A stretch of 64,000 nucleotides of DNA from Nitrososphaeria archaeon (GTDB lineage: Archaea > Thermoproteota > Nitrososphaeria > Nitrososphaerales > JANXEG01), in the NCBI GenBank assembly GCA_029775915.1, contig JARVKA010000001.1:224594-288593 (forward strand), written 5' to 3'. The position numbers and the translations under genes were made by a program. Each line of letters opens with the position of its first letter. Within the stretch, counting starts at the first letter, position 1. The notes beneath the pieces were generated by a model that was not told the origin of the DNA, ran no database searches, and worked only from the letters and a program-made list of their open reading frames with translations. Positions 39,691 to 49,566 of the stretch are shown one piece after another.

Positions 39691-41070
39691 ATGTCGGAAA
39701 AGAAGGTTGATAGAAGGCAATATATTAAGTACATTGGATCCTTCATTATAGGTGCTATTATCTTTGGTGGTGGTGTAGCTGCTTATTACGCTACACAACC
39801 CGTTAAAGAAAAGGTTATCGAAAAGACCGTTACTGTACCTGGTGCGAAAGAAACGATAACTATAACAAAAACTCCTGAACCTACAACTATAACACGCACA
39901 ATTGAAGTAACGAGGACTATAACCGCATCACCTTCACCATTACCTCCAATTAAAATTGGAGTACTTACACCATTATCACCACCTGGTGATCCAGCTGCTG
40001 GAAAGTTAATCATTCGAGGGGCTGAATTGGCTGTAGAGCATTTGAATGCGAAGGGAGGCGTATTGGGTAGAAAATTAGAGTTGGTAATTGAGGATGATGC
40101 AGGTACGCCAGAGAAAGGTGCTGCGGGTGCTTTAAAGTTAGCAACGGTAGATAAAGTGTGTGCGATTATAGGTCAATTCCACAGCTCTGTAATGCTAGCT
40201 GCTATGGATGTGGCTGAAACAAATAAAGTACCGATCTTTAGCACACAAGCTTCAGCCAAGAGTATCACAGCGAAGCATTATGAGTATACTTTTAGAACCC
40301 ATGTTTATGATACACCAAGAACCATACTTTGGAATAAATTCATTAAAGATATGGGTTATAAAAGGGTTGCAATACTGGCTGAAAATACCGATTATGGTAT
40401 AGGGCTTGTTACAGATACAAAAGAAACGATGAAGAAATTAGGTATAACTTTTGAACTTAAAGATATTATCTTCGATCGTAAAGTTGTAGATTTAACTCCT
40501 CAACTTCTAGAAATTAAAGCTTGGAACCCTGATCTTTTAATTAACATCGGCGTAGGAGCACCTTGTTACCTTATGATTAAGCAATCCATCGATATCGGTT
40601 TATTCCCAAAAGTTCCTCAACTCGTAAGTTATGATGCTCCAATCAGACCTGAATATTGGGATAATGTAGGTGCAAAAGGCAATTATATACTAGCTATTAT
40701 TTATTACCATCCCAATCAGCCTCTTACAGCAATGGGTATTGAAATGAGAAAGGCTTACGAGGAGAAGTACAAAGAGCCGCCAATTTACGGTGCTATTAGC
40801 GCTTATGGACAAGTTATGATTATAGCTCAAGCTATTGAATACGCAAAATCAGCAGATCCTACAAAGCTTAAAGAAGTACTTGAGACAAGAGCTTTCATTC
40901 ATCCGTTAAGTGCGAATGTTACCATGCCAAGAGCTGAAGGTGCTGAATGGCACCATTGGACACCACCTATGATGATCGTTCAACATCAAAAACCCATGGG
41001 TAAAATGGAAGAGATGGTAATAATCTATCCTTATGAAATGGCTACAGGTAAACTTGTAACACCCACATAA
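39691..41070 (+). CDS. Branched-chain amino acid-type substrate-binding protein, Tat-like signal (second system)
   Basis: DRRQYIKYIGSFIIGAII leader; IKIGVLTPLSPPGDPAAGKLIIRGAELAVEHLNAKGGVLGRKLELVIEDDAG. Confidence 0.93.
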   Translation: MSEKKVDRRQYIKYIGSFIIGAIIFGGGVAAYYATQPVKEKVIEKTVTVPGAKETITITKTPEPTTITRTIEVTRTITASPSPLPPIKIGVLTPLSPPGDPAAGKLIIRGAELAVEHLNAKGGVLGRKLELVIEDDAGTPEKGAAGALKLATVDKVCAIIGQFHSSVMLAAMDVAETNKVPIFSTQASAKSITAKHYEYTFRTHVYDTPRTILWNKFIKDMGYKRVAILAENTDYGIGLVTDTKETMKKLGITFELKDIIFDRKVVDLTPQLLEIKAWNPDLLINIGVGAPCYLMIKQSIDIGLFPKVPQLVSYDAPIRPEYWDNVGAKGNYILAIIYYHPNQPLTAMGIEMRKAYEEKYKEPPIYGAISAYGQVMIIAQAIEYAKSADPTKLKEVLETRAFIHPLSANVTMPRAEGAEWHHWTPPMMIVQHQKPMGKMEEMVIIYPYEMATGKLVTPT

Positions 41071-41079
41071 GGGGATAGG

Positions 41080-41970
41080 TTGGACCCTATCCTCCTAACT
41101 CAATTTTTTATTTCAGGTATTATGATTAGTGTTCTCTATATATTAATGGCGATTGGTATTACATTCATTTATAGTATTATGAAGATGATTAATTGGGCAA
41201 TGGGCGAATTTTATATGATTGGTGGTTATTTGCAATACTTATTAGTAACTGCAATCTTTGGTGTTCAATATTGGTTTATAGCTTTACCAATCGCTATGTT
41301 CTCTACTTTTATTATAGGTGTAGGATTTCAACGCATCCTTTTAAAACCTATGTTTTTAGGAGGTATAGAGAGAAGAGATGATTACGCTACTATTGTAACT
41401 ATTGCTCTTATGGTTCTATTACGTAATCTCGCTGTGGTTATAGGCGGTCCTTACATTTATTCAACGCCAGATTATTTTCCCCCTGTTCATTTAGGTCCAT
41501 TACCAGTTAATGGGAGTCGATTTGTTGCTTTTATAAGTGCCTTTATAATTTTAATAATTTTCTACATAATTGTGAAGAAGACTTGGATCGGTCTTGCTTT
41601 TCAAGCTACTGCTCAAAATCGTATAGGCGTAGAGGCTATAGGGATTAACCCTTTAAAGATTGATCAATTAACCTTTGGAATTGGTGTTGCTCTAGCTGCC
41701 GCTGCTGGAGCGCTTTTAGCACCAGTCTTTCTCGTTTACCCTGAAAGTGGATCCATATCGACTATGAAAGGTTTTGAGATTATTGTTATAGGTGGTTTAG
41801 GCTCGATTCCAGGAGCTGTGGTAGGAGGCTTTCTTTTAGGCATGGTTGAAACCTTAGGCTCAGTCTTTATAAACCCATCTTTTAGAGATATTTATGGATT
41901 CTTACTTCTTATGCTCATATTAGCTATTAAACCTGTAGGCCTTTTTGGCGAAAAAGTAAGAGTTGCTTAA
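41080..41970 (+). CDS. livH: ABC transporter permease, LivH type (second system)
   Basis: GITFIYSIMKMINWAMGEFYMIGGYL; VIGGLGSIPGAVVGGFLLGMVETLG; TTG start. Confidence 0.92.
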   Translation: MDPILLTQFFISGIMISVLYILMAIGITFIYSIMKMINWAMGEFYMIGGYLQYLLVTAIFGVQYWFIALPIAMFSTFIIGVGFQRILLKPMFLGGIERRDDYATIVTIALMVLLRNLAVVIGGPYIYSTPDYFPPVHLGPLPVNGSRFVAFISAFIILIIFYIIVKKTWIGLAFQATAQNRIGVEAIGINPLKIDQLTFGIGVALAAAAGALLAPVFLVYPESGSISTMKGFEIIVIGGLGSIPGAVVGGFLLGMVETLGSVFINPSFRDIYGFLLLMLILAIKPVGLFGEKVRVA

Positions 41971-42119
41971 TTTAAGATTTAATAATTCAACATATAATGT
42001 GTAATTCTCACCATTTAGTTTAATAACAATCATGAGTAACAAATAAAACTATTTTTGATTACAATTTTCAAATTTTTAATCTCTAATCTCATCAATTTAT
42101 TTGCTTTATTTTACTAGAA

Positions 42120-42872
42120 TCATAAATACCCCTTATACTCTTTTTGAACCACAGCATGATAAACCCATGTAGTTAAAGTAACAATATCGAATACGGGTAA
42201 ATTCGTAGCATCTTGAACTGCTTTTGAATAGGGTGGTAAATTCGCACATTCAAAAACCCATGCTTGGATATCTGGATATTCTTTAAGAAGATTTAAAGCT
42301 TTCTCTACTACCTTTTGCTTAACTTTTTCAGGATCTGGTAATGATTTAGGTTGCTCTAGAGGGGGGTTGAGAATCCACTCTGAAAACTCTTTAACATCTT
42401 CCAACCCTGATATAGCTATAGGTATGCTCTCATTAACACCAGCTTTTCTTAAGTGCTCTAATGTTAAGCTTGATGCATCTGCAGTAATAATACCAATTCT
42501 ACCCTTACTACCTAACATCTTATGAACTAAAGGTATTTGAAGAAGGCTTGATGTAAAAACAGGTATGCTTACAGCTTCAGCCATTTCCTCTTGAAAGAGA
42601 ATTAGAAAGCCACAACTGGTTGTAATAGCTCTTACACCATCACTTTCTAACTCTTGAGCTGCTAAAATGAATGGCTTTAACAAAGCTTTATCGCCTTTTT
42701 TCACAACCCTATCCACACTTGCCCCTTTTACTACACGGAAACGAACTGGGAATGGGAAAGTTGTAGCATTTCCAATATCTCCCGGTATTCTCATAAATGG
42801 TGTATCAAGGGTAATGATTCCTATAGCCTCACCATAATGGTGGCGTCCCCACATAATTTTATGCTTTAACAT
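42120..42872 (-). CDS. Aspartate/glutamate racemase-family protein
   Basis: ITTSCGFLILFQEEMA and AWVFECANLPPYS place two candidate catalytic Cys; racemase-like layout. Confidence 0.8.
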   Translation of the reverse strand: MLKHKIMWGRHHYGEAIGIITLDTPFMRIPGDIGNATTFPFPVRFRVVKGASVDRVVKKGDKALLKPFILAAQELESDGVRAITTSCGFLILFQEEMAEAVSIPVFTSSLLQIPLVHKMLGSKGRIGIITADASSLTLEHLRKAGVNESIPIAISGLEDVKEFSEWILNPPLEQPKSLPDPEKVKQKVVEKALNLLKEYPDIQAWVFECANLPPYSKAVQDATNLPVFDIVTLTTWVYHAVVQKEYKGYL

Positions 42873-42955
42873 TGAGACATCAACAAAAGTATTAATCTTG
42901 GATGTTTAAAAATATAACTATATAATAATTTATTTAAATGGATTATTGTATCGTT

Positions 42956-44119
42956 TTACCCAATTTTCTTTCCTGTAACCGCTTTCTCAACTATAAGTTT
43001 ACCTTCTTTAAATCTTTTGATATTAAATGGTTTAATAAGAGACGATTCTACACCATCAATAATGAGTTGAGCAATAAGCTTCCCCAATAAAGGTGCCATC
43101 ATAAACCCGTGACCACTACCACCATTTATTTGAATAAATCCCTCTACTTCTTCAACACTTCCAATTATAGGAGAACCATCTGGGGTAACATCATATAATC
43201 CAGCCCATTGCCTCAAAACCCTTACATTCTTCATTGGCGGTAAAATATAAACAAGATTTTTCGCACAACTTTCAAGAAAGTTAAGACTAGCTTTTATATT
43301 TGGTGTGGGTGGTTCATCAATCCTCGTAGTGCCTAGAACCTCTCCTCTTAAACTTTGATGATAAGCTGCTCCATAACTCAACATTATTAGTATAGGGTCT
43401 AAGAAATGTTTCAAAGGCTCAGTAACTAATGCATGCCTACGAATAACTGTTATAGGAAGATTCACACCTACCGTTTTAGCAATCTCTGCAGCGTGAGCTG
43501 AAGCAGCATTAACAACGATTGAAGTGTAAATCTCACCACGATCCGTAATAACAGACTTTACTCTACCATCGCCTTGAGTTAATTTGATAGCTTTGGTATA
43601 GGTATAAATCTTCACACCCATTTTTAAAGCTGCTCGGGCATAAGCTCTAACTACTGCATCATGATGAGCTGAGCCATCCTCAGGATTAAATAAACCGCCA
43701 AAAATTTTATTCGCATCAATTTGTGGTATCTTCATTTTTACTTCACTTGGTGAAAGAAATTGAGATTTTAATCCAAAAGATTTATGAAGATTTATCCATT
43801 TTTGATAAGCTTCAATCTCATCTTCAGATAATGCTAAAAATAAATAACCATTTTGATGAAAAAGGGTATTGTAACCTAATTCTTGATTAAGATTTTTCCA
43901 TAATTTAATACATTCCTTCATTAATACAATAGTTTCAGGTGTTGTAAAAGAGGCTCTTATCCCACATAAGCATCTCGTAGTAGCACCACTCCCCAAATAA
44001 CCTTTCTCCAATACGATTACTTTCTTTAACCCTCCCTTTGCTAAATTGTAAGCTACAGCTAAGCCACTAATCCCTCCACCTATGATAACAACATCTGCTT
44101 CCTTCTCCAAATTTATCAC
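42956..44119 (-). CDS. FAD-dependent oxidoreductase, DAO family (sarcosine oxidase beta/amino acid dehydrogenase-like)
   Basis: VVIIGGGISGLAVAYNLAKGG; GATTRCLCGIRASF; YDVTPDGSPIIG; INGGSGHGFMMAPLLGKL. Confidence 0.92.
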   Translation of the reverse strand: MINLEKEADVVIIGGGISGLAVAYNLAKGGLKKVIVLEKGYLGSGATTRCLCGIRASFTTPETIVLMKECIKLWKNLNQELGYNTLFHQNGYLFLALSEDEIEAYQKWINLHKSFGLKSQFLSPSEVKMKIPQIDANKIFGGLFNPEDGSAHHDAVVRAYARAALKMGVKIYTYTKAIKLTQGDGRVKSVITDRGEIYTSIVVNAASAHAAEIAKTVGVNLPITVIRRHALVTEPLKHFLDPILIMLSYGAAYHQSLRGEVLGTTRIDEPPTPNIKASLNFLESCAKNLVYILPPMKNVRVLRQWAGLYDVTPDGSPIIGSVEEVEGFIQINGGSGHGFMMAPLLGKLIAQLIIDGVESSLIKPFNIKRFKEGKLIVEKAVTGKKIG

Positions 44120-44190
44120 TAAAAATAATAGGTGGAATTATATACTCATACTACGATTTTTATATTTCAACGATCCGTGATTCACAACTT

Positions 44191-44685
44191 TTACCTTAAT
44201 GCAGTAATTCTCCATTTCTCTATTACTCGACCGTCAGGTAAGAACACTGGTCCCTCAACCATCTCTCCCTTTAAGCCGAATTTTTTAAGAGCTGCTAATA
44301 AAAGGCCTGTAGAGATGTGAGCTGGTGCTCCACCCTCTTTCGTTAAACGCTCAGCATACTTCGTTAATGCAGGATTTATCATCTCATAAACGATTAACTC
44401 TTCTTCTGACTTTCTTTGCTTCATTTCATCTAATAACCTACCTACATTGATTCGTTCTATATAGCCAGCATCTTGTAAGTATTGAGCTAACTTTTGCAAT
44501 ACTTTAACGTAATCCTTTTCATCCTTTAGATTTAACTTCTCTTCAAGCTCTTTGAATAGTATTTCACCAGACCTCCATATTACTTTCCATGCATCCTTAC
44601 CAAGGAACTCATATATCGCTTTACAAAGGCAATATAGTTCTAAATCGAAGAATTCTTGATTTATTTTAAGAACCATACCGATCAA
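44191..44685 (-). CDS. Hypothetical protein, 164 aa
   Basis: Intact ORF inside the oxidoreductase island; no recognisable family. Confidence 0.6.
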   Translation of the reverse strand: MIGMVLKINQEFFDLELYCLCKAIYEFLGKDAWKVIWRSGEILFKELEEKLNLKDEKDYVKVLQKLAQYLQDAGYIERINVGRLLDEMKQRKSEEELIVYEMINPALTKYAERLTKEGGAPAHISTGLLLAALKKFGLKGEMVEGPVFLPDGRVIEKWRITALR

Positions 44686-44847
44686 ATGTGGATAGAAATC
44701 ATTATTATTTAAGATTTTGGGATGAATTTAAATTGAGCTTGTAAAGAGAGAAATTAAATTTTGACTTTGATATTATTTATTTCATTATCCTTATTAAAAA
44801 GAATCTTAAATTATGGTTTTAAGATTTAAAAAATTAAACTCTTTGTA

Positions 44848-45828
44848 TTATCTCTCTAATTGCGTACCCACACCCATTTTTAAGGCTTCATTATATACAT
44901 GCCAAGCTACAGCAGCATCTTCAACACCCATACCTATAGATATGAAAAGTATAATCTCATGATCGTTTTGTCTACCAAGCTTTTTTGCTGCCACAATTTC
45001 TGGTAACTCAGCATAAATACTCTCTCTATTAATTTTACCTTCATTTAAAAGTTTGATTAACTCTCTTACACGATGGCTTACGTAATCCCACCAATCCACT
45101 ACAACTTTATCACTTTTAATAATAATCTCTGGGTCTAACTCTTGAAATGATCCAACTTTAGCTAAAAACATACCTGGAGTTAACCAATCCTTCTTTACCA
45201 AAGGTTCATTAGCAGTAGTAGCGGTTACTACCATATCAGCACCATTTACACATTGATATGGACTATCAACAGGTATAATCGGTATCTTTACCTTATCACC
45301 CATCTCCTTTATATAATTCTCCACACTCCCTTTATAAATATCATAAATTCTTACCTCTTGAAGCTTAAATATTTGGTTAAAAGCTAAAAGATGGCTCTTT
45401 CCTTGAACACCAGCACCAAAAATTCCCAATTTTTTCGAATCTTTTCTTGCTAAATACTTTGCTGCTAAAGCTGTTGTAGCTGCTGTTCTCAAAGCTGTAA
45501 TTAATGTACCATCCATTAATGCTAATGGAGTGCCAGTCTCAGGATCGTTAAGCATAATTATTGCTTGTACCGTTGGTAAATTATACCTCTTTGGATTTTC
45601 AGGATAATGTGTGAATACTTTAGTAGCTATAGCGCCTAAAGGCTCTATGTAAGCTATCATTGGCTTCACAAATCCATTATACTTATCAATATTGAGATAA
45701 ATCTTCTCAGGTTGAACCGCTTTCCCCATACCTAAAGCCTTTATCCCTTCCTCCACCGCCTCTATAACCTTTTCCATATTGATACATTCTTGAACATCTT
45801 TTTGAGAGAGGTACAATAAAGGCTTCAT
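44848..45828 (-). CDS. Ornithine cyclodeaminase/mu-crystallin family protein
   Basis: RTAATTALAAKYLARKDSKKLGIFGAGVQGKSHL; LAKVGSFQELDPEI. Confidence 0.93.
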   Translation of the reverse strand: MKPLLYLSQKDVQECINMEKVIEAVEEGIKALGMGKAVQPEKIYLNIDKYNGFVKPMIAYIEPLGAIATKVFTHYPENPKRYNLPTVQAIIMLNDPETGTPLALMDGTLITALRTAATTALAAKYLARKDSKKLGIFGAGVQGKSHLLAFNQIFKLQEVRIYDIYKGSVENYIKEMGDKVKIPIIPVDSPYQCVNGADMVVTATTANEPLVKKDWLTPGMFLAKVGSFQELDPEIIIKSDKVVVDWWDYVSHRVRELIKLLNEGKINRESIYAELPEIVAAKKLGRQNDHEIILFISIGMGVEDAAVAWHVYNEALKMGVGTQLER

Positions 45829-45971
45829 TTTGAAATTTAATGAATTTAATTATGCTTATAAATATTACTACTTAATTATTTAAAAATGAACAACTTTCGT
45901 GAATTAAACATTATCACTTACGAGTTAATGGAGATAGCTAATACAACTTCTTCTTTTTTATTTTTACTACT

Positions 45972-47876
45972 ATGTGGATAATTCTAACGTTAAGAAGGTT
46001 ATTTAAATGCCTTTATCTAATTAAAATTAATAAAAATAAATTTAATAACCTCCAATGGTTAAGTGATAGCAAATTGGAAGATTATAATAAAGAAAATCGT
46101 AAAGTTAAGATCGAATTAGATAATAAAACCCTTTACGTTGATAGCGAATTAAATTTAGCTTTAGCATTATATAACTCAGGCATAAAAGTGCTGAGTCGAA
46201 GCATTAAATACCATAGGCCTCGGGGTATCTTTTGCCTCTCAGGAAAATGTTCAAATTGCCTCATGACTGTAAATGGTTTACCGAATGTTAGAGCTTGCCA
46301 AACTAATGTGAGTGAGGGGTTAAAAGTAAAGGTTCAAAATGCTTTTCCAAATGGTGAAAGGGATTTTCTTTCAATTCTTGATAAACTTAGCTTTTTAATG
46401 CCCGTAGGCTTTTATTACAAGTACTTAGCTAAACCAAGAATCCTTTGGGAACTTTCCAAAAGATTAATACAATCACTCACAGGTTTGGGCAAACTCCCTA
46501 AAGAGGAAGAACTTTGTATTATTGGTAAAGAGCCAATTCAAAGTATTGAATGTGATGTAGTAGTAATAGGCGGAGGAATTGCGGGTATATCAGCATCTTT
46601 AGAGGCTGTAAAAACGGGTGTTAAAGTAATATTGATAGATGAAAACTCCCAATTGGGTGGTAAAGCGAGCCTTTGGAGGTATATGGATGCTAATGAGAGA
46701 AGTTTTCTTTCAACAATAATTCATGAATTGGAGGCTTATGAAGGGCGTGGCTTATCCATTTTAAGAAACTCTGTAGCTTTTGGTTTTTATGAAGGTAATG
46801 AATTAGGTGTATTATGTGGAAATAAGATTTTAAGGATTCGTGGCAAAGCCACAATCTTTGCCACAGGTTCTTACGATAAGATGTATATCTTTGAGAATAA
46901 CGATTTGCCAAATATTTTCACCACCTCCGGTATTTTAAAGCTCGTTAATCTTTATCACGTTAAACCATTCGGCGATGGTGTGATAATAGGTTCTAATGGA
47001 TTAGCGATAAAATTGGCTTATGAGTTAATACAATCTGGGGTTAAAATTAAAGCTGTAGCAGAGATTAATGAGATTATGAATAAAGATAATGCTTCAAAAC
47101 TTCAAGAACTCGGTGTAGAAGTTTATGCTAATCACACTATAGATAAAGCTGAGGGGACAAAAGGGGTAAAGCGCGCAACATTAATCCAAATCGATAAGGA
47201 TGGAAAAAAGATTGAGGGGACTAGTATAAAGATAAATTGCAACTTTATTTGTATCGCATCATACCCTCAACCCACTTTTGAGTTAATCTCACAAGCTGAA
47301 TGCAAAATGAATTATTCAGCTGAAAGAGGAGGTTTCATACCCAATCGTGATGAATATCTCTCCATATCGCCAAATATTTACGTTGTCGGAGATGCTGGTG
47401 GTATTTGCCACTTTAATCTTAAGATTTTAGAAGGCCGTCTTGCAGGTATATCGGCAGCTATAAATGCGGGATCACAACAAAAAGGGCTTATCGATTTAAG
47501 AGAGGATTTAGTTAAGTATATAGAAAAAGAAATGATGAACTTACCAATAGAGTATACTTTGGGTGCGAAGAAAGAAGATTTGATAATAAAGCATAATAAA
47601 AATTTAGGTAAAAGCTTCATTTGCTTTTGTCTAGATATTTTAGAAAAAGATATTGTAGACAGTGTTAAGGAAGGTTATAGAGATATTGAAGAAATAAAAA
47701 GATATACGGGTATAGGGACTGGGATATGCCAAGGAAAGCGTTGCCTTATTAATGCTATAAGGGTTTTTGCTAGAGAGCTTAACCTTTCTTTAAATGATCC
47801 AATTATTCACATCCCTACACAAAGACCGCCAATTACACCAATACTCTTAGGTGTACTAGCTAAGGTAAGTACATAG
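45972..47876 (+). CDS. FAD/NAD-dependent oxidoreductase with N-terminal 2Fe-2S and C-terminal BFD-like domains (sarcosine oxidase alpha/HcnA-HcnB-like)
   Basis: CLSGKCSNCLMTVNGLPNVRAC; VVVIGGGIAGISASLEAVKTGVKVILIDENSQLGGK; FICFCLDILEKDIVDSVKEGYRDIEEIKRYTGIGTGICQGKRC. Start uncertain. Confidence 0.9.
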   Translation: MWIILTLRRLFKCLYLIKINKNKFNNLQWLSDSKLEDYNKENRKVKIELDNKTLYVDSELNLALALYNSGIKVLSRSIKYHRPRGIFCLSGKCSNCLMTVNGLPNVRACQTNVSEGLKVKVQNAFPNGERDFLSILDKLSFLMPVGFYYKYLAKPRILWELSKRLIQSLTGLGKLPKEEELCIIGKEPIQSIECDVVVIGGGIAGISASLEAVKTGVKVILIDENSQLGGKASLWRYMDANERSFLSTIIHELEAYEGRGLSILRNSVAFGFYEGNELGVLCGNKILRIRGKATIFATGSYDKMYIFENNDLPNIFTTSGILKLVNLYHVKPFGDGVIIGSNGLAIKLAYELIQSGVKIKAVAEINEIMNKDNASKLQELGVEVYANHTIDKAEGTKGVKRATLIQIDKDGKKIEGTSIKINCNFICIASYPQPTFELISQAECKMNYSAERGGFIPNRDEYLSISPNIYVVGDAGGICHFNLKILEGRLAGISAAINAGSQQKGLIDLREDLVKYIEKEMMNLPIEYTLGAKKEDLIIKHNKNLGKSFICFCLDILEKDIVDSVKEGYRDIEEIKRYTGIGTGICQGKRCLINAIRVFARELNLSLNDPIIHIPTQRPPITPILLGVLAKVST

Positions 47877-47898
47877 CATTAATTCATTTTTTTAATTT

Positions 47899-48564
47899 TT
47901 ACTCCTCTTTTTCAAGAATGTGAACTTCACACGATGCTTTTTGACTGAATCTTTCCGCATCTTTTTTACTACCTACAATAGCACCATAATGCATAGGTAT
48001 TGCTATTTTTGGCATAATCTTTGATACAGCTTGAATAGCCTCATCAGCGGTCATAACGTACGTTCCACTAACGGGTATGAGCGCAATATCTGGCTTCAAA
48101 CCTTCCATCTCTGGTATAAAATCTGAATCTCCAGTATGGTAAATTGTAACACCACCTATATCTAGTAAGTATCCTAAGCCTTGATTCTCTTTTGGATGGA
48201 AAGGCACTCCAGGCTGCCTAAATTTATTAATATTGTAAGCTGGTATCGCTTTTACCTTAACACCTTTTACTTCAAACTCATCCCCTGGCTTCACATACTT
48301 TATCTCTTTAACCTTTAAACCTGATAATTCACTTTTGCATAAATTTGATGCTACTATAATAGTCTCAGGGTTAATAATCTTTTTCAAATCTTTTGGACTA
48401 CAATGATCAAAATGCTCATGAGTTATGAATATAAGATCTGCTTTAACTCCAGTTTTAATTTCGAAAGGATCTATGTAAATTATTTGGCTATTTTGAATTC
48501 TGAAAGAATCGTGTCCCAACCAACTAATCTTTAACCCCTTATATTCAAACATAAACCCCACCAT
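47899..48564 (-). CDS. Metal-dependent hydrolase, UPF0173-like metallo-beta-lactamase fold
   Basis: SWLGHDSFRI...IYIDPF; FITHEHFDHCSPKDL; IYHTGDSDFIPEM; PMHYGAIVG. Confidence 0.93.
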   Translation of the reverse strand: MVGFMFEYKGLKISWLGHDSFRIQNSQIIYIDPFEIKTGVKADLIFITHEHFDHCSPKDLKKIINPETIIVASNLCKSELSGLKVKEIKYVKPGDEFEVKGVKVKAIPAYNINKFRQPGVPFHPKENQGLGYLLDIGGVTIYHTGDSDFIPEMEGLKPDIALIPVSGTYVMTADEAIQAVSKIMPKIAIPMHYGAIVGSKKDAERFSQKASCEVHILEKEE

Positions 48565-48608
48565 AAACTCACTTTAAAGATAAATAAATAACTATTTAAC
48601 TTATACGA

Positions 48609-49373
48609 TTACCATACGATAGTGATTTTCACAATGGTATCATCAAATTGTTGATGTTCGAATCCATTATCAATCCAATATCTAACACCTAAAGCAACTT
48701 TAACCTCTTTATCATTTTGAGGCTCTATATAAATTAAATCTCTATCTATCGTTTCAAATACAATTAATGCATGCCCATATTCTGTACCTTTAAAATGAAG
48801 TATTACGAAGCCACATCTAAACCCAATCTTCTCAGCATTATTATTAACATCAGCTGAAAAATCTTCACAAGTATAAACATTTGGTATATATCTCTTTTCA
48901 TTCGTTTTATCCTCTTTTAAAAATTTCTTAACTTCTTGATATGTTGGGTTTCTATACAACGTACCTTTTTCGAGAGTTGAGAGTTTGAGTTGTAATTGCT
49001 CAATTGTATTTTGAGCATCAGAATATCTCTCTTTAAGTGAATTGTAATCACTTGTAAGTTGCGAGAGAGTTTTTTGAACTTTATCAAATTGCTTTTGAAG
49101 ATTTTCATAATCAAATTCGAGTTTTGAAATTTTATTTTGAAGCTCATAATATTTTTCTTGAATCGCCTTATTAACTTCTTGAAGATTTTCATAATCAGCT
49201 TTGATTTTGATATACTCAGGCTTAAACTCCAAAAATGGTACTTTAATAAATTGATTAATCGATGATGTAAGTTTAAGTTGAAGATTTGAAAAAGGTTCAG
49301 GATAATAAAGCGCTAAGCATAATCCTAAGTAAAAACTCAATAAAATGAGTGATACAAAAATTTTCTTACTCAA
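48609..49373 (-). CDS. Secreted coiled-coil protein with C-terminal transglutaminase/Cys-protease-like domain
   Basis: N-terminal hydrophobic signal, ~110-aa heptad coiled coil, then YTCEDFSADV ... GHALIVFET ... IYIEPQND (possible Cys-His-Glu/Asp triad). Confidence 0.65.
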   Translation of the reverse strand: MSKKIFVSLILLSFYLGLCLALYYPEPFSNLQLKLTSSINQFIKVPFLEFKPEYIKIKADYENLQEVNKAIQEKYYELQNKISKLEFDYENLQKQFDKVQKTLSQLTSDYNSLKERYSDAQNTIEQLQLKLSTLEKGTLYRNPTYQEVKKFLKEDKTNEKRYIPNVYTCEDFSADVNNNAEKIGFRCGFVILHFKGTEYGHALIVFETIDRDLIYIEPQNDKEVKVALGVRYWIDNGFEHQQFDDTIVKITIVW

Positions 49374-49566
49374 TTAACTCACCATATTTCCATATTTAAC
49401 AAGATATATTTAATTATGATAATGCTTTTTAAATTCGCCTTTCGTTAAAATATGCTATTAATAATGCTTCAATTATGCTAATAAAATCTTTTATTTATAA
49501 GATTAATAGGTTGTTATTCACTTAAGATAAACCATATATCTTTGAATGTTAATTTAAATAATTAAC

